Notes under the pieces: generated by a model
Database searches by the model: none
What the model saw: only the letters and a program-made list of their open reading frames with translations
What the model was told of the DNA's origin: nothing
NCBI GenBank assembly: GCA_023410715.1
Contig: JAEYPN010000025.1
Location: forward strand, 62,001-126,000
DNA length: 64,000 nt
Direction: 5' to 3'
From: Bacillota bacterium
GTDB lineage: Bacteria; Bacillota_I; Bacilli_A; Izemoplasmatales; UBA1188
Made by a program: the position numbers and the translations under genes
Shown here: positions 8,955-17,370 of the stretch, piece after piece
Position numbering within the stretch: the stretch's first letter is position 1
Layout of the letters: each line of letters opens with the position of its first letter

Positions 8955-8968
8955 TTTCACGTGAAACA
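8953..8968. promoter_or_regulatory. parS site (ParB/Spo0J binding)
   Basis: The 16-base palindrome AGTTTCACGTGAAACA differs from the consensus TGTTTCACGTGAAACA only at its first base. It overlaps the mnmE stop codon and lies about 35 kb from dnaA. parS sites cluster near the origin in Bacillota, where ParB nucleates and loads SMC. No parA or parB gene is present in this window. Confidence 0.9.
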
Positions 8969-8987
8969 AGTATATTTCTTAAAGTAC

Positions 8988-9020
8988 AAAAACCAATCTT
9001 TAAAAAATTGGTTTTTATTT
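8988..9020. terminator. Bidirectional terminator between mnmE and the TtcA-like gene
   Basis: Ten-base arms AAAAACCAAT and ATTGGTTTTT flank a 9-base AT-rich loop, with T runs on both strands. Two convergent genes end here. Confidence 0.8.
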
Positions 9021-9848
9021 TTTTTCTTTATCTTTATTATATAAGTCTAAAAAACTATACTCTTTGTCATCGTCATACCACCCAAGTATCGATGATATAT
9101 TAACGTTTTCTGCAGATTTAAAGATACATTTATCAATATCATCATATGTCTTTTTAAGTTCGCGGATTAACCCTTTAATTTCCCTTCTTTTTGAAGGAAG
9201 CTGACCACTTGCAATCTTACAACCACAGTTCATCGCATGTAAATCATGATAATTCATAAAGTGAATGATATCTTCTTCTTCTATGTAATACATTGGTCTA
9301 ATCAACTCTAGTCCTTCAAAATTCGTTGATTTTACTTTTGGCAACATAGTTTTAAAGCACCCGGCATATAAAATGTTGAGCATAGTTGTTTCAATAACGT
9401 CATTAAAATGATGACCTAATGCCATTTTATTGCAGCCGTTTTCTTTGGCTAAATTATATAAGAAACCACGACGCATTTTTGCGCATGAGTAGCATGGATA
9501 TTCAAAGCTGTTTTTTTCAATTATTTCAAAGATTCGTGAGTTATCAATTTTTACATCAATTCCAAGATCTTCACAGTTCTTTTCAAGAAGTTTTAGATTT
9601 TCCTCATTAAATCCCGGATTCATCGCAATAAATACAAGATCAAACTCGAATAAATTGTGGCGCTTTAATTCCTGAAAGCATTTAGCCATAATTAAGCTAT
9701 CCTTCCCACCACTTATACAAACTGCTATTTTGTCATGCGGTTCAATCATCTTATAATCATTAATTGCTTTAATAAATTTCCCTAAAATTGGCCCTTTAAA
9801 CTTTTTACTTAAACTTTTTGATACATTCTTCATTAATTCTTCATTCAC
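9015..9848 (-). CDS. TtcA/YdaO-type PP-loop tRNA thiolase-like protein
   Basis: ATP-dependent sulfur-transfer enzyme of the PP-loop superfamily; TtcA makes 2-thiocytidine at position 32 of tRNA. The PP-loop ISGGKDSLI lies near residue 50. A CYSC motif and a further CGC motif supply the cysteines expected to hold an iron-sulfur cluster in this group. LGHHFNDVIETTMLNI is the family's conserved nucleotide/tRNA-facing segment. The open frame extends about 75 codons further upstream but that part is low-complexity and hydrophobic. The GTG at 9848, preceded by GGTGAT, is preferred over ATG 9833. The short Bacillota forms have not all been tested, so the exact modified base is uncertain. Confidence 0.85.
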   Translation of the reverse strand: MNEELMKNVSKSLSKKFKGPILGKFIKAINDYKMIEPHDKIAVCISGGKDSLIMAKCFQELKRHNLFEFDLVFIAMNPGFNEENLKLLEKNCEDLGIDVKIDNSRIFEIIEKNSFEYPCYSCAKMRRGFLYNLAKENGCNKMALGHHFNDVIETTMLNILYAGCFKTMLPKVKSTNFEGLELIRPMYYIEEEDIIHFMNYHDLHAMNCGCKIASGQLPSKRREIKGLIRELKKTYDDIDKCIFKSAENVNISSILGWYDDDKEYSFLDLYNKDKEKK

Positions 9849-9908
9849 TATTATCACCGTCAAGATTATAGAAGAAAAGTTAACAAAAGTAAAGAAAAAA
9901 ACATTCCA

Positions 9909-9958
9909 AAATAATTTCAAATAATTACAAATAATTATATTGCAATTGAAATAATTTG
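9909..9958. repeat. 10-bp phased direct repeats (AAATAATT core) over a promoter
   Basis: AAATAATTTC, AAATAATTAC and AAATAATTAT follow each other at 9909, 9919 and 9929. After a 10-base spacer carrying the -35 box, AAATAATTTG follows at 9949. The exact 10-base register equals one helical turn, so this could be a curved UP-like element or a regulator binding array. Confidence 0.7.
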
Positions 9959-9968
9959 GATTTATAAT
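9940..9968 (+). promoter_or_regulatory. Sigma-A promoter of the unknown-NfeD-RDD-SPFH operon
   Basis: TTGCAA at 9940-9945 and TATAAT at 9963-9968 are separated by 17 bases, 28 bases ahead of the first start codon. The -35 box lies inside the phased repeat array. Confidence 0.75.
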
Positions 9969-9996
9969 ATAGGTATAGATTAAATGGAGGTAAAAA

Positions 9997-10380
9997 ATGT
10001 CTAATTTTGTCTGGGCATCAAAAAAAACAAACGATGAAATAGCAACATTAAGCGGTAATAACATTACGCTCAATAAGTCAGCTAGTAGTTATTTTGAACT
10101 TGCTTATAGTGTTTTACTAGGCCTTTCAGAGCAAGACAAATTAATTGCCATTAGACCGCTAACTAAAGAAGAAGCCGTTTTGGGGCATGTACCTGAAGAA
10201 CAAAAACATAACATTACTGTTAAATCAAGTTATTCAAGAATATGCAACAAGAATTTTATGGAAGAAGTGGCTTCTCTAATTGGGGTATCATTCCAAGATA
10301 ATAAAACATATAAGTATCATGCTTATTGGAGTCCTAAAGAAGGTGCCTTAATTATTGATTTATCAAAAATGGAGGAATAG
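9997..10380 (+). CDS. Conserved-looking protein of unknown function
   Basis: A 127-residue soluble protein with no signal peptide or membrane segment. It starts at an ATG preceded by GGAGG at good spacing, under a clear promoter. Visible features are a serine/asparagine-rich first third, a helix with SYFELAYSVLLGLSEQDKLIAIRPL, and a C-terminal half with KYHAYWSPKEGALIIDLSK that looks like paired strands. I do not recognise the family. It is the first gene of an operon with NfeD-like, RDD and SPFH proteins, all membrane-associated. A link to that membrane module is suggested only by position. Base use matches its neighbours. Confidence 0.75.
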   Translation: MSNFVWASKKTNDEIATLSGNNITLNKSASSYFELAYSVLLGLSEQDKLIAIRPLTKEEAVLGHVPEEQKHNITVKSSYSRICNKNFMEEVASLIGVSFQDNKTYKYHAYWSPKEGALIIDLSKMEE

Positions 10381-10385
10381 ATACC

Positions 10386-10826
10386 ATGGATATTTGGACA
10401 ATTATGATTTTGATTTGGTTTGCTGTAATTATCATTTCAGTTGTTATTGAAGCAAACACGTTCGATCTTACAAGCATTTGGCTCGCTGCTGGTGCCTTAG
10501 TTTCCTTGTTTTTATCTATCTTCAAAATTTACATTGTGATACAAATAAGTGTATTTATTGTAATTTCAGGAGCATTATTAATTTTAGTCCGTCCTTTATG
10601 CACCAAGTATTTTAAAAAGGATGGCGTTAAAACAAACTCAGATTCATTAATCGGTGGTATTGCCACAGTAACAAAAGAAATTCCTGTTGGCGAACGAGGA
10701 GAGGTTAAAATTGACGGTAAAATTTGGACCGCTATTTCCGAAGAAAGTAATACAATATTAGTTAATGAAAAAGTTGTAGTTTTAGGAATCACTGGTGTAA
10801 AACTTATCGTGAGGAGAAACGCGTAA
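10386..10826 (+). CDS. NfeD-like membrane protein (short form)
   Basis: 146 residues. Two or three hydrophobic segments occupy residues 4-70 (IMILIWFAVIIISVVIEANT; LTSIWLAAGALVSLFLSIF; VIQISVFIVISGALLILVRP). The C-terminal 60 residues form the soluble OB-fold domain typical of NfeD, with SLIGGIATVTKEI, GEVKIDGKIWTA and VVVLGITGVKLIV. The short form lacks the ClpP-like protease domain and is usually encoded beside an SPFH/stomatin gene, as it is here (two genes downstream). Family members work with flotillin-like scaffolds in the membrane. It overlaps nothing but is only five bases from the gene before. Confidence 0.9.
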   Translation: MDIWTIMILIWFAVIIISVVIEANTFDLTSIWLAAGALVSLFLSIFKIYIVIQISVFIVISGALLILVRPLCTKYFKKDGVKTNSDSLIGGIATVTKEIPVGERGEVKIDGKIWTAISEESNTILVNEKVVVLGITGVKLIVRRNA

Positions 10827-11810
10827 ATGAAAGCAGGATTATTTTCAAGATCATTATCTACAATTGTAGATATGATTCTAATTATTTTAGTATTATTTGG
10901 TTTATTTATGATTGGCGGTCGTCCAATTATTAGAAATTCAATTGACAATTTTGATACATATTATTCAAAATACAATTCTGATAATGATATTTATAACAAC
11001 AACGTATCAGCGGCATATGACTTGTATACAGAAACTAATGAAAGTGATTATCAAGGAACAATTTCTGAAGCAATCATTAGTGATTATCGTAACATTGTTT
11101 CAAGTAACACAACTTTAAGAGTAAATGATCTTGAACTTTGGCTTGATAAAAAACTTAATGATATTCAAATTTCTGAACATACTACTTTATTATCAAGAAT
11201 TCTAAATGTTTATACTTCTTTAGAGAAAGACGAAACTAAAAAAGCAGAATTAAAAACAAATTTTACTGCTTATAGTAAATATTTTGAAGATTCAATTATT
11301 AAAAGCGAAGAAAAAGATGCTTTAGTAACTGTATATCAAGAATGGGAAGCTTTCTTTTTAGAAAGAATTAATGGAAATCTAGCAAAATTTACAGAAGATG
11401 ATTATAATACTGTCGTTGCTGAATTTGAATACGAAATTAATCGCAACAGTGAAGCTTACGCTACACCAATGTTAAAATATTTTGTTTCATGTATGTTCTT
11501 CTTCTTATATGGTTTCATATTCTTAGCTATTATTTATACTTTGGTTTTAAAAGGCAAGACCCTAGGAAGAATGATTTTCAAGATCAAATTAGCAGGAAGG
11601 ATCAATATTTTAACGCTTTTAATTCATGACATTGTGTTAAAATATCTACCATTTGTTGTTTTATTTATGTATACACAAATTGGTGCAATATATGCTTTAA
11701 TTGTTATGTTCTTACTTGACTTTGTGTTTATTACATTTACAAAAGATAAGATGGCTTTAAGGGATGCTATCACTGGCATAAGTGTAGAAAATAAAAATTA
11801 TATTTATTAA
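10827..11810 (+). CDS. RDD family membrane protein with a large extracytoplasmic loop
   Basis: 327 residues. The RDD signature begins at the N-terminus with RSLSTIVDMILIILVLFG, forming helix 1. About 170 charged, helical residues follow (roughly 35-205) without hydrophobic segments. Then come helix 2 (YFVSCMFFFLYGFIFLAIIY), the family motif GKTLGRMIFKIKL, and further helices near 265-310. Ordinary RDD proteins have about 150 residues, so the long loop is unusual. The start codon immediately follows the NfeD gene's stop (base-adjacent), showing translational coupling. RDD proteins include putative ion antiporters and uncharacterised membrane proteins, so transport is possible but unproven. Confidence 0.85.
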   Translation: MKAGLFSRSLSTIVDMILIILVLFGLFMIGGRPIIRNSIDNFDTYYSKYNSDNDIYNNNVSAAYDLYTETNESDYQGTISEAIISDYRNIVSSNTTLRVNDLELWLDKKLNDIQISEHTTLLSRILNVYTSLEKDETKKAELKTNFTAYSKYFEDSIIKSEEKDALVTVYQEWEAFFLERINGNLAKFTEDDYNTVVAEFEYEINRNSEAYATPMLKYFVSCMFFFLYGFIFLAIIYTLVLKGKTLGRMIFKIKLAGRINILTLLIHDIVLKYLPFVVLFMYTQIGAIYALIVMFLLDFVFITFTKDKMALRDAITGISVENKNYIY

Positions 11811-11839
11811 AAAAATAAAATAAAGAAAGAGGGTTTAAG

Positions 11840-12751
11840 ATGTTATTTTTAGAATCATCTGCTTTTGGATGGATAGTATTAGTTATTGTGTTATTATTAA
11901 CACTTATTTATTTGGGAACGAGAGTTGTAGTTGTATCGCAAGCTCAAAAATATGTAGTTGAAAGACTTGGTAAATGGTACGCTACATGGGATGCAGGTCT
12001 ACACTTTTTAATTCCATTCTTCTGTCGAATCAAAAAAAAGATTTCGATTAAAGAACAAGTTTTAGATTTTCAACCACAACCAGTTATCACCAAAGATAAC
12101 GTTACAATGCAAATTGATACCGTCCTATTTTTCCAAATAACTGACTCAAAATTATTTACATATGGTGCTGAAAATCCAATTCTCTTAATTGAACATTTAA
12201 CAGCCACAACACTTCGTAACTTAGTTGGTGAATTAGAATTAGACCAAACATTAACATCACGTGATATCATTAATGAAAAAATGCGCATTATTCTTGATGA
12301 AGCAACTGACCCATGGGGAATTAAAGTTAACCGTGTTGAAGTTAAAAACATTATTCCACCAAAAGAGATTAGAGAAGCAATGGAAAAACAAATGCGTGCT
12401 GAACGTGAAAGACGTCAATCAATTTTACTAGCTGAAGGTAAGAAACAAGCTGAAATTTTAACAGCTGAAGGCGAAAAGCAATCAGCAATATTACGGGCTG
12501 AAGCTAAAAAAGAAGCCGCAATTCGTGAAGCTGAAGGTATTGCTGAAAGTATTCTTAAGGTTCAAGAAGCTACATCTCAAGGTATTAAATTAATTAATGA
12601 AGCTCATGCATCTGAGGCATATCTTCGTTTAGAGTCTTACAAGACTTTAGAAAAAATGGCAAATGGTCAAGCAACAAAACTTATCATCCCTTCAGACTTA
12701 CAAAGTATTACGACTCTTGCAAGTACTTTCCAGGAAGTTGTTAAGAAATAA
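11840..12751 (+). CDS. SPFH/band 7 protein, stomatin (paraslipin/QmcA) type
   Basis: Membrane-anchored scaffold protein that oligomerises in microdomains. One N-terminal hydrophobic anchor (AFGWIVLVIVLLLTLIYLGT, residues 8-28) is followed by the SPFH domain, with VVSQAQKYVVERLGKW, LHFLIPF and the hallmark GIKVNRVEVKNIIPP. A long alanine/glutamate-rich coiled coil (residues about 185-260) carries repeated AEG(E/K)K units. The protein has 303 residues, a normal length. An NfeD-like gene in the same operon is the expected partner. The start is the ATG preceded by AAGAGGG, and a terminator follows the stop. Confidence 0.95.
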   Translation: MLFLESSAFGWIVLVIVLLLTLIYLGTRVVVVSQAQKYVVERLGKWYATWDAGLHFLIPFFCRIKKKISIKEQVLDFQPQPVITKDNVTMQIDTVLFFQITDSKLFTYGAENPILLIEHLTATTLRNLVGELELDQTLTSRDIINEKMRIILDEATDPWGIKVNRVEVKNIIPPKEIREAMEKQMRAERERRQSILLAEGKKQAEILTAEGEKQSAILRAEAKKEAAIREAEGIAESILKVQEATSQGIKLINEAHASEAYLRLESYKTLEKMANGQATKLIIPSDLQSITTLASTFQEVVKK

Positions 12752-12755
12752 TTTT

Positions 12756-12779
12756 AAAAAGAGCCCTGCTCTTTTTTTT
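12756..12779 (+). terminator. Terminator after the SPFH gene
   Basis: AAAAAGAGC and GCTCTTTTT form a 9-base stem around the loop CCT, followed by T residues, directly after the stop codon. Confidence 0.9.
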
Positions 12780-12868
12780 ATTTGTATTATGCGTTTTAAT
12801 TGCCATTTTTTGGAATTTATTGTTTAATATATATTAGTAAAGGAAAAATAAGAAAGCGGGAAATACAA

Positions 12869-13231
12869 ATGAAATTAGGGGAATTTTTAATAAACAAACG
12901 GAAAGAATTTAATCTTTCTTTACGTGAAGCAGCTTTAAAGCTTAATATTTCACATTCATATTTAGCAAAACTTGAAAATGGCTATGATGATCGCTCAGGG
13001 ATGCAAAATAATCCAAGGCCTGAAACCTTGCTGTTAATTTCTAATGGATATAACGCAAGTTATGTGGAACTCTTGCGCTTATCTGGTTATTTAGATTCTT
13101 TAAAGATTGATGAACAATCAAACTTAGAATATAAAGAAGTTATTGCTTTAGCAAAAAAAAGTAATGTTTCTGCTGAGACCTTAACTAACTTCATTAACTT
13201 TATTGTTTCTGAAAGAAATAATATTAAATAA
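12869..13231 (+). CDS. XRE-family transcriptional regulator
   Basis: 120 residues from ATG 12869. The helix-turn-helix at residues 15-38 contains REAALKLNISHSYLAKLENG, a typical Cro/CI-type motif. It is followed by a short segment with NPRPETLLLISNGYNASYVELL, as in phage-type and chromosomal XRE regulators. The C-terminal 45 residues are helical and may mediate dimerisation. An earlier ATG in frame exists (12800), but AAGCGGG lies before 12869 and similarity begins there. It is a single gene between two terminators. Its targets are unknown; no operator repeat was identified upstream. Confidence 0.9.
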   Translation: MKLGEFLINKRKEFNLSLREAALKLNISHSYLAKLENGYDDRSGMQNNPRPETLLLISNGYNASYVELLRLSGYLDSLKIDEQSNLEYKEVIALAKKSNVSAETLTNFINFIVSERNNIK

Positions 13232-13239
13232 GAGTATTA

Positions 13240-13285
13240 AAAAAAGCATGATTTTAACTAATGTTATTTCATGCTTTATTTATTT
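13240..13285. terminator. Terminator after the XRE regulator
   Basis: AAAGCATGA and TCATGCTTT form a 9-base stem with an AT-rich loop and a T-rich tail. It lies between two convergent genes and may serve both. Confidence 0.75.
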
Positions 13286-13324
13286 ATTTATATTAGGGTA
13301 AAACAGGTTAATCTAGCGATTTTA

Positions 13325-14752
13325 TTATTTTCTAATATAGAATTCTTCTAGTACGCCATTATCAGTATCTAAAACCTTATATGATACAACTTTAATATAA
13401 TCATCATAAACAGTTACAAGTGGAATAACATTTACTTCATCTATAAAACTAAAATTAGTTTCAATACCGCTATTTTTCTTTCCACCATAAAATTTTGATG
13501 TCGTTGTATTACTTACAAGATATGTTACACCAGTTTCACTTCTATAATCATAAAAATCAAGTGAAGCAAAATCAACTAGGTTTCCATCTTTAACTACACT
13601 TCTAGAATAAGCGTGATCATGGCCACTTATGACTAAATCAACATTATATTTTTCAAATAGTGGCACTAAAGCTTCTCTTACTTTTAAGCTGTTATATGAT
13701 TTAGAATATGGTCCTCTGTGAAGCATTACAATTAAAAATTCTTTTGAACTATTTTTAAAATCATTTTCAATCCACTCTAAAGTTCTATTTACTCTTACCT
13801 CATCATTTTCAGCTGAACAAGTACCCTCACCACCACAGAACACATCAGAGTTAATTACTGTAAAATGAACATTACTATAATTAAATGAGTATGTCTTTTC
13901 TAAATCAACCTCTTTATTTTCAAAAGATTCAATAGTTGGTCCGTTTTGAGGAAAACTAAAATGTGCTTTAAAGACATTTGTTTCAGGATCACTTGTAAGA
14001 TGCTCGTGATTTCCCGGTGTTGACATAAAAGGAACATTAAGAATAAAATCACTTGAGTAAGTAAAGAACCAATTATATTGATCTTTAATCAAACCATCAT
14101 TAATGAGATCTCCTGGAGCCATTACTAAGTCTAAAGTATCTGTATTCTTTAAAGCGTTCTTAACACTATTGGCATGAATCTTGTATCCATATTCCCAGTT
14201 TTCTTGAGCATCTGGCAAGATCATAAAAGTAAAATAATCTTTATTAATTGGACCAAAATTAAATATTTGGTTTTTTGTTAAGACGTTGCCACTTTCATCA
14301 ACTAAACGATATTCATAAGCTGAATTTACTAAATTTTTAAGAACAGTTTCGCCAAAATAGTATTCTCTTTTTTTTATCATAAAAACTGACTCTTTGGTTT
14401 CTGAAGACGTATATTCTTCCACGCCAACTAAACGATATTCAATATGAGCTTTAACATCTTTTTTAGTTTCAAAATGAATAGCCAATTCATTATCATTAGC
14501 TGTTAAGCTTAAAGAGATGTTATATGGATTTGTATACTCTAATTCTTTTGTTGTAAGCAAAGTTGTTTTTGATGTTAAGATAGTCTTGGTTGTATTAATA
14601 CTGGTAGTACTAATAACCGATGATTTGGTAGATGTTTTTAAAGATAAAGTCTTTGTATTATCTTTTATGGTTGTGCTTTTATTGGTCGCTATTTTTTTAG
14701 AACAGCCACTTAAAAATATACACAAGAAAAAAATTATTACCTTTTTCTTCAT
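13325..14752 (-). CDS. Metallophosphoesterase lipoprotein (purple acid phosphatase-like)
   Basis: 475 residues. A lipoprotein signal ends in the lipobox LSGC (cysteine 17), so the protein should be attached to the outer face of the membrane. A Ser/Thr/Lys-rich linker (residues 18-70) and a fibronectin-like domain (about 73-165) come before the catalytic domain. All calcineurin-type metal motifs are visible: ILPDAQ, APGDLIND, TPGNHEH, VMLHRGPYS and ISGHDHAYSR. The start is the ATG three bases after the asnS stop; no strong ribosome-binding site is seen, so translation may be coupled to asnS. Substrate is unknown. Its place in an asparagine-controlled operon is odd. Confidence 0.92.
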   Translation of the reverse strand: MKKKVIIFFLCIFLSGCSKKIATNKSTTIKDNTKTLSLKTSTKSSVISTTSINTTKTILTSKTTLLTTKELEYTNPYNISLSLTANDNELAIHFETKKDVKAHIEYRLVGVEEYTSSETKESVFMIKKREYYFGETVLKNLVNSAYEYRLVDESGNVLTKNQIFNFGPINKDYFTFMILPDAQENWEYGYKIHANSVKNALKNTDTLDLVMAPGDLINDGLIKDQYNWFFTYSSDFILNVPFMSTPGNHEHLTSDPETNVFKAHFSFPQNGPTIESFENKEVDLEKTYSFNYSNVHFTVINSDVFCGGEGTCSAENDEVRVNRTLEWIENDFKNSSKEFLIVMLHRGPYSKSYNSLKVREALVPLFEKYNVDLVISGHDHAYSRSVVKDGNLVDFASLDFYDYRSETGVTYLVSNTTTSKFYGGKKNSGIETNFSFIDEVNVIPLVTVYDDYIKVVSYKVLDTDNGVLEEFYIRK

Positions 14753-14755
14753 TGA

Positions 14756-16147
14756 CTAAAATTCACAATTCTTTGGTGTTCTAGGGAAAGGAATAACATC
14801 TCTGATATTTTCAACACCAGTTAAATACATCAACATTCTTTCAAATCCCATTCCAAATCCTGCATGCTTACATCCACCATATGTTCTTAAGTTTAGGTAC
14901 CATTCCATACCTTCTTTTGGAACACCTAATTCTTTCATTCTTGCATCAAGAATATCCATTCTTTCTTCACGTTGTGAACCGCCGCATAACTCACCACTAC
15001 CAGGAACGAGTAAGTCAACAGCCGCAACAGTTTTTTGATCATCATTTAATCTCATATAGAAAGCTTTAATTTCTTTTGGCCAGTTAGTAACGAAAACAGG
15101 AGCTTTAAAATATACCTCTGTTAAATATTTTTCATGTTCCGTAGCTAAGTCCTCACCATATTCTGGACTGTTTTCAAATTTAATGTTTGCACTTTTTAAT
15201 AAAGTAATAGCATCATGATGAGTAATTTTCTTAAAATGGCTATTTAAAACACTTTCCAGCTTTTTGATTAAGCCCTTTTCAACAAAGCTGTCAAAGAACT
15301 TCATCTCTTCTTTTGCGGTGTCTAAAACATATTTGACTATATATTTAACCATGTCTTCCATTAATTCCATGTCATCATCTAAGTCTGCAAAAGCTATTTC
15401 TGGTTCAATCATCCAGAATTCTGAAGCATGGCGTTGTGTGTTTGAATTTTCCGCTCTAAAGATTGGACCAAAAGTATAAACATCTCTAAAAGCCATCGCA
15501 AAAGCTTCGGCTTCCAATTGACCGGTAACTGTTAAACTAGTTTTTTTACCAAAAAAGTCTTTTTTAAAATCAACTTTTCCTTCATCATCTTTTGGTACGT
15601 TGTCAAAATCTAATGTAGTAATAGAAAACATTTGTCCAGCACCTTCACCATCATTAGCAGTAACAAGTGGTGTATGAACATATGTAAAGTTTCTTTCTTG
15701 GAAAAACTTATGAATTGCATAAGCTGCTAAACTACGCACTTTAAATACCGCATAAAATAAGTTTGTGCGTGGACGAAGATATGAAACCTCTCTTAAAAAT
15801 TCAAGTGAATGACGTTTGTTTTGAATTGGAAATTCTTCAGTTGCATCACTAATTAGAACAATTTCTTTTGCCTTAATTTCATATGGTTGTTTATTGTTTG
15901 GAGTTAATTCTAAAGTACCCTTAACGATAATACTACTACCTACATGGATCTTACATACATCTTTAAAATTTTCTAAATTCTTTTCTTCATAAACAACTTG
16001 AATTCCTTCAAATGTTGAACCATCATTTAGATTAATAAAACCATATTCTTTTTGGTCACGGTTTTGTTTAACCCATCCTTGTAACAAAACCTCCATACCA
16101 TCAACTATTTCTTTTTTTAGTTCATATAACGATAATCTTTTACGCAT
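14756..16147 (-). CDS. asnS: Asparaginyl-tRNA synthetase
   Basis: Charges tRNA-Asn with asparagine, a class IIb aminoacyl-tRNA synthetase. 463 residues, the normal length. The N-terminal OB-fold anticodon-binding domain is at residues 10-110. Class II motif 2 holds the FGPIFRAENSNTQRHASEF segment, and motif 3 is GFGMGFERMLMYLTGVENIR near the end. GGAGG precedes the ATG. It follows asnA after a short gap, and both are downstream of an asparagine-type T-box. Confidence 0.98.
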   Translation of the reverse strand: MRKRLSLYELKKEIVDGMEVLLQGWVKQNRDQKEYGFINLNDGSTFEGIQVVYEEKNLENFKDVCKIHVGSSIIVKGTLELTPNNKQPYEIKAKEIVLISDATEEFPIQNKRHSLEFLREVSYLRPRTNLFYAVFKVRSLAAYAIHKFFQERNFTYVHTPLVTANDGEGAGQMFSITTLDFDNVPKDDEGKVDFKKDFFGKKTSLTVTGQLEAEAFAMAFRDVYTFGPIFRAENSNTQRHASEFWMIEPEIAFADLDDDMELMEDMVKYIVKYVLDTAKEEMKFFDSFVEKGLIKKLESVLNSHFKKITHHDAITLLKSANIKFENSPEYGEDLATEHEKYLTEVYFKAPVFVTNWPKEIKAFYMRLNDDQKTVAAVDLLVPGSGELCGGSQREERMDILDARMKELGVPKEGMEWYLNLRTYGGCKHAGFGMGFERMLMYLTGVENIRDVIPFPRTPKNCEF

Positions 16148-16157
16148 ATTTATCCTC

Positions 16158-17135
16158 CTATAATAATATTATATTATTTTTTTTACATTCTTCAATCATT
16201 TCATCTGGCCAATACGATGCTTGAACCTCACCAATGTGCTTCTTTTCAAGTAAATACATTGATAGTCTACTTTGACCAATTCCCCCACCAATTGTAAATG
16301 GTAAGGTTTCGCTTATAATCATTTGATGATAAGAGAATTTTAATCTTTCAAGCTTTCCTTTTTTTGTTAGTTGATGTATTAAACTTTCTTTATCAACTCT
16401 AATACCCATTGAAGATATTTCAAAAGCACTATCCAGCGCTTCATTAAAAAGCAAGATATCACCATTTAAATGCCAGTCATCATAGTCAGGACTTCTGCCA
16501 TCATGTGGTTGATTATTTTTTAACTCATCACCAATACCAATTAAAAATACAGCTTTATATTTCCTCGAGATTTCATTTTCTCTTTCTTTGCTTGAGATAT
16601 TTGGGTATAACTCTAATAATTCATCTGTTGTAATAAAGAAAATGTCTTCAGGTAGTTTATTTTCTAAAACCGGATATATTTTGTTAATCTCTTTTTCTGT
16701 TTCCTTGACACATTGATAAATTAATTTAACCGTTTCTTTTAAATAATCAAGGTTGCGATTCTCTTTATTAATGATTTTTTCCCAATCCCACTGATCGACA
16801 TAAATAGAATGTATAGGATCTAATTCTTCATCTTTTCTAATTGCGTTCATATCAGTATAGATTCCTTCACCTAGCTTAAAATCATAATCATATAAAGCCA
16901 TTCTTTTCCATTTAGCAAGTGAATGAACAATTTGAATTTCTTCATCTTTATATTTGAATGATACAGGTTTTTCAACCCCATTTAAATCATCATTAATTCC
17001 TGTTTTTTCTTTAACAAACATTGGGGCGGAAATTCTTGAAAGATTTAAGTTGTTAATTAATTTTTCCTCAAAAATGGTTTTAATTATTTTAATTGCTTTT
17101 TCCGTCTCTTTAATATTTAATTTACTTTGGTACAT
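16158..17135 (-). CDS. asnA: Aspartate-ammonia ligase (asparagine synthetase A)
   Basis: Makes asparagine from aspartate and ammonia with ATP, in a fold related to class II tRNA synthetases. 325 residues from ATG 17135, which has GGAGGTGGG ahead of it; an in-frame GTG nine bases earlier overlaps that site. Recognisable segments are RISAPMFV near residue 40, HSLAKWKRMAL, YVDQWDWEK, SPDYDDWHLNGDI and the C-terminal TIGGGIGQSRLSMYLL. The family normally has about 330 residues. As the first gene behind the T-box it would be switched on when uncharged tRNA-Asn builds up. Confidence 0.97.
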   Translation of the reverse strand: MYQSKLNIKETEKAIKIIKTIFEEKLINNLNLSRISAPMFVKEKTGINDDLNGVEKPVSFKYKDEEIQIVHSLAKWKRMALYDYDFKLGEGIYTDMNAIRKDEELDPIHSIYVDQWDWEKIINKENRNLDYLKETVKLIYQCVKETEKEINKIYPVLENKLPEDIFFITTDELLELYPNISSKERENEISRKYKAVFLIGIGDELKNNQPHDGRSPDYDDWHLNGDILLFNEALDSAFEISSMGIRVDKESLIHQLTKKGKLERLKFSYHQMIISETLPFTIGGGIGQSRLSMYLLEKKHIGEVQASYWPDEMIEECKKNNIILL

Positions 17136-17145
17136 TAAGCCCACC

Positions 17146-17364
17146 TCCTTATAATAAAAAATTCGCCCTTATAAAAGGACGAATATAATCCGCGGTACCA
17201 CCTTAATTCAATGCACTCAAAAGTCTTTAACGTAACAATACGGGTAGTTCTACTTAGTTTCTTCTACCACTCATGGTGTTCTTCATATTAAACATCATCT
17301 CTAGCTTGCACCATCCTAGATTCGCTTAATTTAAGTTTAATATTACTTTTCCAATCTTCGATTT
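17146..17364 (-). promoter_or_regulatory. T-box riboswitch (asparagine) of asnA-asnS
   Basis: The T-box sequence AAGGTGGTACCGCGG is at 17190-17204 on the minus strand. In the Stem I region the specifier triplet AAC (17278-17280), followed by ACC, is an asparagine codon. An intrinsic terminator hairpin (ATTCGTCC pairing with GGGCGAAT, then T residues) lies at 17155-17184, just before the ribosome-binding site of asnA. This is transcription-attenuation control by uncharged tRNA-Asn. Confidence 0.93.
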
Positions 17365-17370
17365 AAATAT

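Noticed and set aside
9849..10073. N-terminal extension of the TtcA-like protein
   Set aside because: The 75 extra codons are hydrophobic low-complexity, cross the divergent promoter and phased repeats and lack a ribosome-binding site.
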